Of a DNA stretch of 64,000 nucleotides, positions 34,172 to 43,691 are shown piece by piece. Position 1 is the first letter of the stretch. Every line of letters starts with the position of its first letter. The stretch is from contig OY288243.1 of NCBI GenBank assembly GCA_958450325.1, positions 41,767,378 through 41,831,377 of the forward strand. Direction: 5' to 3'. Position numbers and translations under genes: made by a program. The DNA comes from Agrostemma githago. Lineage: Eukaryota; Streptophyta; Magnoliopsida; Caryophyllales; Caryophyllaceae. The notes beneath the pieces were generated by a model. That model was not told where the DNA came from and did no database searches. It was given only the letters and a program-made list of their open reading frames with translations.

Positions 34172-34790
34172 AGACAGAGGTTTTCATGTCCCGTTATTAT
34201 AGAAAGTGCTCAACTAACAGACCCTACTCGTTCCTGGGGGGGAGCTTACGGATATCCATCAGGGCAGGGCAAGTCAAACATTATGAAGACCGCGATGCAA
34301 AAGGATAAGGAGGAGACTCGAGTTAACGTCACTAAGTGCTCGACCAGAGACAGTCTTACTGATCGTAATGCCGTCAGTTCATCTAAATGGGCCAAGACTG
34401 ACAAGACCCATATTAAAAATGTGAGTGAGAAGGGGAAGTGAGATTGGCTGGACTCGCCTTTGGCTAAGATAAGAGTGGAAGCCTACATTCCGAGGGTCTA
34501 TGGTGAGAGACCTGAAGAGGCACTTCCGAATGGCAAAGGGAAAGGGAAGTTGGACCGGTAGAGAGCCCATCCGTTTAGTACTATGTTGTATTAATTGATA
34601 TTATGTGGCATATTAGTACTAGTTTTTGTAGGGTTTTGCTTGACACGTTGTCATTTTTCGGGTAGCCGGATATTGATTGCTCCACGTAAAGGGCCTCGAC
34701 AAAGGCTTGATTTAATTGATTTTGCATTAATGAGAAGCACATTTTTGCTTTATTTTATTATTATTATTATTTTTATTTTTATTATTTTTG

Positions 34791-35080
34791 TGGTGGCTCG
34801 CAACTCGATTCTTCATTTTGCCCGGAGCGCCCTTTCGGGTTTTAACTCCACCTCGGCTCACCTTTTTTCTTTTTCTTTTTTGCTTCATTTTTTCTTTTTT
34901 TTTGCTCCTTTTTTTTACGGCTTGCAACTCGATTCTTCATTTTGCATGGAGCGCTCTTTCAGATTTTCACTTCGTCCTCGGCTCGTAATTATTATTAATT
35001 TTTTTTACGACGACTCAACTCGTTATTTCATTTTGCCCGAGGCGCCCTTTCGGGTTTTCACCTTGTTCTCGGCTCGTTGT
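34791..35080 (-). repeat. Three-copy 3' repeat of the Ogre element with GC hairpins
   Basis: Copies start at about 34801, 34925 and 35016 and share a core of about 66 bp. On the pol strand the core reads GAAAACCCGAAAGGGCGC followed by CTCGGGCAAAATGAA. T-rich spacers of varying length separate the copies, with a TTA/TTTTTA microsatellite at 34751-34790. The array lies between antisense gene B and the end of integrase. The 34172-34790 stretch before it holds no clear gene. Confidence 0.75.
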
Positions 35081-35369
35081 TTGTGCTTCATCATTGAAAT
35101 CACTCGTTAATCAAAACATAGGGGTGGTTCCAATTTGCATGCGAATCAAGTAATCGATTTTGTTATTTTTGTTCGTTGTACCCTTGGAAGGGTTGCCTAC
35201 GTATCCGTGTTTAGACGGAATCAAACCATGTTCGTAGTTCATAATAGATGTGAGTGATTTTGCTTTACACTCGTTATGCCAATTATCGATATGATTTGTT
35301 GTTTAAGCATTTCGCATGGGTTTTCACCCTAATTTAGAGATCAGGATGAGGTTGTTTTAGGAGGTTAAG

Positions 35370-36651
35370 GATAGTATTGTTTAAGCTGATCCACGTTGGT
35401 TGGGGTTGAGAATTATTCACCGTCTAGGTTAGTAAGGATCACGGCACCTCCCATGAGTATCATCTTGACGAGGTAGTGGCTCGCCCAGTTTGGTTTTAAT
35501 TTCCCTCTAGGGTTGACGGGAAGGGGTGCTCTAATGGATTTGACTACTAAGTCTCCCTAATGTATGTTTCGGGATTTGACTCGTTTGTTAAAGGCTCATT
35601 GTATTCTTTATTGGTAGGCTTTCACGTTGGTTAGTGTGTGTATTCTATGCACATCTAGGAGTACTTGCTCATTGTAACGTTTTTGGTTCCAATCTTCTTC
35701 GGGAATGCCGCTTTCGGCTAGTATCCCTAGCGAGGGTATTTCTAATTCTATTGGTTGTACGGGTTCAAAACTGTAGGTTAGGTAGTAAGGTGTGGCTCCG
35801 GTGGGAGTTCGGTAGGAGGTTCGGTGTCCCCATAATGCAAAGGGTATCTTATTGGGCCAATCCCGATAGTTATCTATCATTTTCTTAAGCATTGTGACGA
35901 TGGTATTGTTTGCTGCTTCTACAGACCCATTTGTCTGAGGTTTGTAGGGTGATAATTTGCGTCGTTGGATTTTGTATTTGTCTAGGAGTTTTTGGGTGTT
36001 GGCCCTAATGTGAGCCCCCTGATCACTGATGATTTTGTGTGGTATGCCGTAGCGGCAGATGATGTTGTTTTGTAGGAATTCGACTACTTGTTTGGAGGTT
36101 AATATGGTGTAAGAGGCTGCTTCTACCCATTTGGGAAAGTAATCAACCACCACTAGTATGAAACAGTGTCCTTCGGTTCCGGATGGGTGTACCTTTCCTA
36201 TGATGTCTATTCCCTAGGTAGAGAAGGGTCAGGGTGTTGTTGTGGTGTGGAATGGGTATGGTGGTAGGTGTTGGATGTTGGCAAATATTTGACAGTTGTG
36301 ACAATGACGAACATGATGCCGACAGTCTGCCTCTAGGGAGATCCAGTAATAGCCCAATCTCATTATTTTTTGGGCTAATAGATGTGCGCTCATGTGGGGT
36401 CCGCATTCCCCGTCACGTACTTCTTCCATTAATTTTTTGGATTAGGTTTTGTTTATGCATCTAAGGAGTACTCCTTGTGGGATTCGTTTGTATAGTAACC
36501 CTTGGTTTAGGACGTAGTAGACAGCTTGTATTCTTAAGGCACGTTTGTTTTTGGTGTTTGTGTTAGGTGGGTTTGATCCGTTGGTTTTGAAGTCTATGAT
36601 CGCTTTGTATCGGGGTTCTTCGAGGGTGTCATCGGTTTCGATGTTGTGGAT
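35370..36651 (-). pseudogene. pol: Ogre-type integrase, C-terminal part of pol
   Basis: On the - strand: RIQAVYYVLNQGLLYKR, zinc finger (HMSAHLLAQKIMRLGYYW, HHVRHCHNCQIFA), core (GIDIIGKV, VVDYFPKWVEAASY, IISDQGAHI, KPQTNGSVEAANNTI), RTSYRTPTGATPYYL and a C-terminal part with several stops reaching about 35370 (NVDQLKQYYP). Stops and frame changes occur near 36440, 36220 and 35605 and repeatedly below 35600. It is cut at 36651 by the Athila 5' LTR and continues on the far side at 59411-61262. Confidence 0.8.
36413..36651. repeat. Target segment, copy A, repeated at the other side of Athila
   Basis: This 239-bp piece of Ogre pol (from CACGTACTTCTTCCAT to GATGTTGTGGAT) recurs at 59411-59490 plus 60718-60875 with about 10 differences. 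Copy A lacks the CACTA element and shows the empty site gtatagtaaccc. Confidence 0.85.
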
Positions 36652-37971
36652 TGATGAGACGCATTTTGTATGGTGTAAGATGATATAATTTGTGCTAGTT
36701 TTGTTGCTTGGAGAAGGTGTTTGAAAAGCTTTATTGTATATCTTATTTTCAACGGTGTTTATATCGAGTTACGTGTTATTTTGAGATAATATGTAACTTG
36801 TATTGAACTAGTGAAGTAAGGTGAAGTTGTGATGGTTTACATGGGCCAAGAGAAGCATAAGGAGTTGTATTTGATGGAAGAGTCAAGGCCCAAACACCAT
36901 AGGTCAAGGCACGAGTCAAGCAAGGAAGCAAACACGGAAGAAAATGAGAGCCGCTTTAAGCGACTGGATCCGCTCTAAGCGGATAGATCAGTGCGCCAAG
37001 AAGAATTGAGATGAGAGAGCCGCTACGAGTGGCTGAATCCGCTTTAGCGGCTGGACTGCACCATGTCTCTTTTGATTCCCTTATTTGATGTTACACTTAT
37101 TTTTACTACATTAACTTAGGATTTTAAGAGAATAATTACACATTAGTTTTATCTCATCATTTCCCATTAATACTAGAACTTAGAACACATTAGATTTTTA
37201 TTCATCATTTTCTACATAGAACTTCATCCCTTTCCATTGCATTTTTCTTATCATCCATGGAGGGCTAATTTCCCAATTCTTGGAATTGGAGATTGAAACC
37301 TTCAAACTAAGTTGATTGTAAGACTTTAATCTCTATTTTGTCTTTTGAATATCAAGTATTGTTTTATATAATTGTTTGATTGTTAATTTATTTCTAGTTT
37401 GATCACCTAGAATTATTTTGATAATCAATTGCTAGTTTGTGTGATAGAATCTGATTGTTCATGTTACCTAGATATTTGTAGCGAATATATTTCATCAATT
37501 TGTATGTCGATTCATCGTTGGTGATTTATAAATAAACAATACTTGTGTGAATCGAATTGTATGACCGCTTGTGTATGCAATCGTTTATCGTTGTCAATTC
37601 CTATGATTTATTCTACGTTGTGATTGAACTTAGACACTTGGACTAGGTTATCATTTTCGTAAGCGCTATTTGTGTACGCTTTCGTAGTAAATGGCTAGAC
37701 TTAATTGGAATGGTAAATTGTGATTTTACATGACAAAGTATTCAAAGATAATTTAGAGTACATGAGTCAATGATCAATCTTTAGTTTTTTGGTGGAAATC
37801 GATTATTCCAAGATTCGTTTTATAATATTTTTATCATAACAATATTGCATTTCATTTTTAGTAGACTTAGAATCAAAATCAAAACACCCCCCAATTGGTT
37901 ACTTTAGTTACAATCTCTACGCACATTCGATCAACGTTACACCTTCCTCGTGGGTTCGACCCCTACTTACA
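36652..37971 (+). repeat. Athila 5' LTR
   Basis: It starts TGATGAGACGC and matches the downstream LTR up to CCCCTACTTACA. The primer site begins 72 bp later, so the true LTR end may be at about 38038 (TCTAGCCA), with the 3' copy truncated. Two pairs of near-palindromes lie at 36951, 36970, 37021 and 37040. No gene is present. Confidence 0.82.
36951..37051. repeat. Two pairs of CCGCTTTAAGCGG-type near-palindromes in the Athila LTR
   Basis: Sites start at 36951, 36970, 37021 and 37040: pair spacing 19 and 19 bp, pair gap 51 bp. The 3' LTR repeats the layout at about 58391-58491. The arrangement mirrors the ACTCGATCGAGT clusters in the solo LTR, with a different word. Confidence 0.8.
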
Positions 37972-38043
37972 CTTGCTATTAGTTTGAGTTTGTAGTGGAT
38001 AAAATTACTAATTTGGAGACTCGCGACAAGTCTAGCCAAATTT

Positions 38044-38062
38044 TGGCGCCGTTGCCGGGGAA
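38044..38062 (+). other. Primer binding site of Athila
   Basis: TGGCGCCGTTGCCGGGGAA is complementary to the 3' end of plant tRNA-Asp and typical for Athila. It confirms + orientation. Confidence 0.85.
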
Positions 38063-38127
38063 GGCAATTTTTATTCGTTGATTGTTTGTGTGTTGTGTAA
38101 ATTTTTCTTTGTTTCGGTGTTCGGTAT

Positions 38128-39154
38128 ATGCCAGACACTCGTTCTACTAATAAAAAATTGTTAGATTTTGATCCAGAATTGGAGAAAACTCTATTTCAGA
38201 TAAGAAGAGAAATTAGGAGAAAGTTTCAATTTGACTATCAAGATAAGAAAGAAGAGAAACAAGAGATCAAAATGGAACGAGAGACTAGAACTTTGAGGGA
38301 GCTCACCACTCCCGACCTTACTCAGCAACCTCTTTGTTTTACCTTTCCGGCTTCGGCGGAAAATGCAACATTCGAGTTGAAGTCGGGTTTGATCCATTTA
38401 TTACCCTAATTCCATGGGTTAAGTGGAGAAGATCCAAACAAGCATTTATCGGAATTTCATGTTGTACGCACAAGTATGAAGTCGAATGGGGTTACTGAGG
38501 AGCAAATAAAGCTACGAGCTTTTCCATTTTCACTAAAGGATTCCGCTCGGGATTGGTTATACTACCTTCCACCGCGTAGTATCACAACATGGGGACATAT
38601 GAAAAAAGCTTTTCTAGAGAAATATTTTCCCGCTTCCAAGTCTTCACATATCAAGAAGGAGATCTCTAATGTTGAACAAAAAGATAATGAGACACTCTAT
38701 GACTATTGGGAACGTTTTAAGAAGCCTTGTGCAAGTTGTCCCTACCATGGTTATAGTGAACAAAATCTTATCCTCTATTTTGTTGGAGGGTTGACCTCGG
38801 AGGATGCTCGCATGGTACATTCTTCTAGTGGAGGCGGTATTATAAACAAAAATCCGGGTGATGCAATTGCCTTGATTAGTGAGCTTGCCGAAAGTTCACG
38901 TCACTTTAATGTGAGATCAAATACAATAAGAGTGAGTATGGCTAACACAAGCTCTAGCACTTCATTTGAAGACAAGGTGGAGGATTTGACCACTTTGATG
39001 AAGAAATGATGATGGGAAATAGACAACAAGTGAAAGCTTGTAGCATTTGCTCTTCTAACGGGCACGTTGCTGATAGATGCCCACTCATGCAAGAAGATAC
39101 AATGGAAGAAGTTAATGCGGTAGGAGTCTTTGGCCAATCTCAAAAGAGGTTTGA
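38128..39154 (+). pseudogene. gag: Athila gag, first part
   Basis: ATG 38128 begins MPDTRSTNKKLLDFDPELE. The gag core follows (FELKSGLIHLLP, GEDPNKHLSEFHVV, KLRAFPFSLKDSARDWLYYL, WGHMKKAFLEKYFP, ETLYDYWERFKKPCASCP, ILYFVGGL). A zinc knuckle (CSICSSNGHVADRCP) comes near 39040. An in-frame TAA at 38407-38409, stops near 39007 and a frame shift before the knuckle disable it. The coding sequence is cut at 39154 by the LARD-like element and resumes at 50294 after the duplicated tttga. Confidence 0.82.
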
Positions 39155-41877
39155 TGTAACACCCACTAGTTTCCTAGTGCCGTTAATTATTCTGTTGTGA
39201 CTCCGTCATGACTCTATGTCAATTTCGTCTTCTATTTTCTTCATCTTTCTGAATTCTTATTAGTTTTTGAGTCAAATAATATTTATTTTTATTTTAAAAG
39301 ATTTTAATTCTTTTAAACCTATTTATTTGATTTTCATTGTAAACTATTTATTTTTGCGCGTGAAGTTCTATTTTTCGACGAACTAACGTTTTAAGCTTGG
39401 AATTGAGTTATTTATTTTTCCTAAATATCAGAACACGTTTATATGATATTTCCAACTAAGAAATATTTTTATTTAAGAATATTTGACCTTTAATGATTTT
39501 ATTACGAAGTTTCGTAAATAATTATTTTCCAACGCGCGGTTTACTCGAACTGATTTGAAATACCTTTAATAATTTTACGATTCATCTTTTTATCAACTTA
39601 GAAATTATTTGGGACATTTTCCCCATGTTTTGGACCGTGACACACCCATGTCACATTTTTACACTACAACTTTGTATACATTTTTTTTTATTTTTCAAAT
39701 AAATTAAGCCTTAGATATTTTATTTCTTCTTATTTATTGTGATGAATTGACCAAACTCTTCACACTCCCTTTCTCACATATTTTGGCTGCCTCGTTCATG
39801 CATGCATAGCATTGTTTTTATCAAATTTTAATTATCATTTAAGCCTAAACTTTTCACTTTGTTATTCATTCATTTTTACACAAAAATAATCAAGGCAAAT
39901 ACTCTGTATTTCCTCTTCTTTGGCCATGAATTCCAGCAGTATTTTCCAGCCATGTTTGGTCTTAAATCGAGTCTTGATCGTCCCTTTTCCATCTCCAAAT
40001 TAATCGTCTTTCTTTTCCCTTCGTAAGGTAATAATCGATGTTAATTCCGATCGTTATTTACCTCGATTCTTTTAGTTTTCTCATGGTATTTTTGAACCAT
40101 GTATTTCGTGTATTGAAGTATTCTTGGACGACCCCGAAGCCGATGAATTTATCATAGACTCAGATTTGGATTGTAGGTAAAGTCGATGTTACTCGGTATT
40201 GCATGATTTTATTTGTGTAATTGCATCTATATTATTATAATTTTATTTTTGACTATATATGTATGTCATATAATCTGGAAAAATTTTAAAATTTTAAAAT
40301 TTGCATGTTTCGATATTTTTATCGCTTTTACGAGATTAACGATTAAATCGTCGTATTAATTTGTAAAATCGTAATATTCGGCCTAAACTTGTAATATATG
40401 ATTATATTCTGTAAAGAAAATATGTTTTTGATGATTTTTAATAATTTGGTATTTTTCTTATATTTTTGATATCGATTATTGAATTATTACCGTTTACGGA
40501 CAAAAACGATTAAAAACCGATTTTTAGTTCTAGTACTTAAACATTTTCTTTTAATCTGATTTTTGACATGATGAAACTTTATGATGAAATAGAATTTTAT
40601 GAATTTTTTCATAATTTGTCGGAATTGTTAAGTGGATGAATTAATTAATCACTTTAAATCATCGTTTATCGTTAAAACCGCGTTTGTCGTTTAAATTCTC
40701 GACTTTTGGTCTTTTGATTTAATCTGGAAAAAAATTATGATTCTGATAATTTCATGATAAAATATAATTTTTTGATTTTTAGTGCTTTAATAAAATGTTA
40801 TGAATGATAAGTTTTATTAATGAAATCGTTAATTGTGAAAACGGGTTTTAAATGACGGTTTTGTTGGAATTTGTTAAATCTGGAATTTTGGAAAATTTGA
40901 AAAATTAGTATATTCTGAAAAATCATGTTTTTTAAGTTTAATTATAATTTTTGGATATTAATACGTAAATCGTTTTGTAATTACTATTTTTATTAATCAT
41001 TATTCACGAGATTAGACGATTAACGAGAAAACCCTTTAAAAACCGAGTTTAAGGATTCTGGAAAATTTTATTTTCTGGACAGAATGTCTAAAAAAATATT
41101 TTAGCTATTTTACATAATTTTTGTACTATTTATTAAAGTATTTAATTAATAAGTATTGATTTTTGGACAAATTACGATTTATCGTTAAAATGCTTCGTCT
41201 TACCGAAAAGATTTATTTTTCCAGCTATTTTGAAAATATTTAAATCTGAAACTTTAAGAGTTAAATCATCCGTTAACATATTCTAAATATATTCAATGGT
41301 TTAATTAAATAAAAGACGTTAAAAGATTTAATTTGACATTTGCCGTAAAATCCTATTTGTAATCTTATTGTCGTAACTAATAATAATTAGGGAATTTTGG
41401 CTTTGTAAACTTTGAAAACACCCTGATTAGTATTATTAAAATGTTTAAGACATTTTTAATCATTTTATACACTTGTACGATATTTCAATAACTTCATAAA
41501 CTCAAATGTTTATACTTTAATAATTAATATCGTTAAGGCCGAAAGTATTAGTTTTAAAAATCTATATCGTTTACTAAAAATGTGGTATTAGTATGAACTA
41601 ATATTTTCACCATTTTGTTATAATCCTATTTTTAGTAAAGTTTCTAAAAATAGAAGTTTCCTAAAATAGAAAGTTTCCTCTTTTAGAATATAAATGTTTA
41701 CTTCTTTTATCCTCATATTATTTATATTGATTATATCTTTTGAATATCGATAATGGCTTTGTTTTGGAGTTATGGAATAAGGACAAGTGTGAGGTTAGAG
41801 TAATATATTCTAGGGTTTACGGTTTTGCCATCAACTATAAGGCTAGTGTATCAGGAATCGGTACATTGGTTGTTGAA

Positions 41878-41979
41878 CCGGGTGACAGGTATCCCGGGAG
41901 TTGTGTACATTTTGACCTTAAGCTTAGGCCTCGCAGTAAGTCGCCGTCATAAGTTGAACTGGGTGATAGGTAATCCCAG
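41878..41979 (+). repeat. Tandem pair of hairpins with a compensatory change
   Basis: Hairpin 1 is CCGGG...CCCGG (41878-41897) with loop TGACAGGTAT; hairpin 2 is CTGGG...CCCAG (41959-41979) with loop TGATAGGTAAT. They are 81 bp apart within a duplicated block that includes taagtcgccg. The same pair occurs in the other LTR at 49573 and 49654. Confidence 0.7.
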
Positions 41980-42485
41980 GAGAGGTGTGCATTATCTTAA
42001 ACTAGGGTCACGCATTTATAAGTCGCCGCTCTATTATGGTTGAGTAGCCTAGTTAGAGACCGAAGTTTAATTTGTTTGAACTAAGTTCTCGAAGCTAGTT
42101 TTTAGTATTCTCCTAGTGAAAGTCTAGCCGTCTACACTACTCCTATCCATAACGCCATTTTGAATATTTTTATTATTATCGATATAATTTGGTTGCAGGT
42201 TGGCAAATTTTTATGTTTTCTTCGGAAAACTCATTTTTTATTATATTGTTTTGATACGTGAAGTTTTTCACTGAAAGTTTATTTTTATTATAATGTGTTT
42301 TACTGTTTTCCATTTTTACTATTTTTCTATAATAATAATTACAGTTTTAAAATCCTGTTATACGGCTGGGAGAACGTTGGCGTTGCTCCCCACTGATTGT
42401 GGCTGTTATGTTTAAGCATGGCAGGTATACGTGTTCCGGGTGTGGGCTAGCGAGCAGTGTGGATCCTGCTTGTTTATTTTAATAA

Positions 42486-43488
42486 GAGCAAATTAGAAAT
42501 TACTTAACAGCCAATTAGAAATTAGAAATTAAAATTGATTGTCGAGCAAATTAGAAATTAGAAATTAAAATTTACTCCATTTTAAGATTTTTTTATTATT
42601 TAACAGCCAAAAATATACAAAAGTTCAAAAATTGCTTGCATTGGTAAAATCAAGCCAATTCAGTAATAAGTTGACCGAATTGTCCCTCAGCGTGCCATCA
42701 CCTCACTCAACCTCTTTCCCCCTTCACTATCTTCATTCTCATTCTCAAACCCAGAAAAAACCCCAAATACCCTAAATCGTAAACCTTAGATATTCGACAA
42801 TCAATTTTTGTCCAAAAAAAAAAATTAAACGACAATCAAACGATTTTTTGCTTCCATTCATCAATCATTTGCTGCGGACTTCATCAAAAATGCTACAACT
42901 TGATTCCGTAGACATCTTCCTTATAAGCAACATCACCAACAATGTCGATTTTTTTCCAAAAAATATAAAAAAATTGTGTGTAGAGTGGAATCGAAGCACA
43001 ATGTATTAATCTGTTAATCACAAGCTTACAAAAACAACTATCCTTAAATCACAAATTTGTAAATGAATAAACCCTAAAAACTAACCCAATTAGTATTTTC
43101 TATTACAAAAAAAACGACAATTACGAATTTACATGAAGAATTAGTGAACAAGCTTTGGAAGAATTAACAAGATTGAAGATTATATAGTTGATGTGGGATG
43201 AGGTATGGAAGACTCAATTTTAGTTGGTGTGGGATAAGATTGAAGATTATACGGCCTTAGAAAAATTTTATGGGATTTCAATAGGATATAAGGGAGAGGG
43301 GTAGTTTGGGTATTAAAAGGCAAAAAAAGGGTAGAAAATCCAGTTTCGCCGGAGTACCATGCCGGAGTTTACCATTGCAAGCAAATTTTGAACTTTTGCA
43401 TCTTTTTGGCTGTTAAATAATATAAAAAATTTAAAAGAGTAAATTTTAATAAACGCAACTTTGAAGGGAGTAATTTCTAATTTGCTCT
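42486..43488. mobile_element. Mutator-type MITE with long inverted repeats (1003 bp)
   Basis: The left end GAGCAAATTAGAAATTAC and its reverse complement at 43471-43488 start long inverted repeats of about 170-230 bp; the left arm has a local duplication of its terminal words at about 42545. The 9-bp duplication ttttaataa is perfect (42477-42485 and 43489-43497). The interior (about 42700-43300) contains a pyrimidine-rich stretch followed by CTAAATCGTAAACC that resembles a host 5' UTR, so it may be a small Pack-MULE; that is inference. Confidence 0.82.
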
Positions 43489-43679
43489 TTTAATAATTAT
43501 GTCTTATGGATTGTTCAACCCCTTTTGTGGATTGTTTTAAATTTTGGCCATTTTTATTTTAGGCCTATTGTTTGACTTTACCATTTTAATTTTCTAAGAC
43601 ATAGTTACAGTGTGTTTTAATCCCGACTTTACAGTGTTTCCGCCACTGTATCGCGTTAGATTTTCTAGCGGATTACAGT

Positions 43680-43691
43680 TGGTATCAGAGC
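43680..43691 (+). other. Primer binding site of the LARD-like element
   Basis: TGGTATCAGAGC, complementary to plant initiator tRNA-Met, lies 2 bp after the LTR end. This differs from the TGGCGCC type sites of the Tat and Athila elements here. Confidence 0.88.

Larger units (their letters stand above)
39155..43677 (+). repeat. 5' LTR of the LARD-like element (with MITE inside)
   Basis: It starts TGTAACACCCACTAG and ends GCGGATTACA. It contains a 1-kb MITE at 42486-43488 and two related hairpins at 41878-41979. Compared with the 3' copy it retains about 71 bp (about 42416-42486 region) that the other lost. Short open frames in it (41740-42043) also occur in the other LTR and are not genes. Confidence 0.88.

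Noticed and set aside
34595..35110. Hydrophobic 171-codon ORF
   Set aside because: It is the translation of T-rich microsatellite and Ogre 3' repeats; its Phe/Leu content comes from poly-T.
41740..42043. Small ORFs in the LARD LTRs (again at 49435-49738)
   Set aside because: They are repeated because the LTRs are repeated, overlap the hairpin pair and lack codon-like features.
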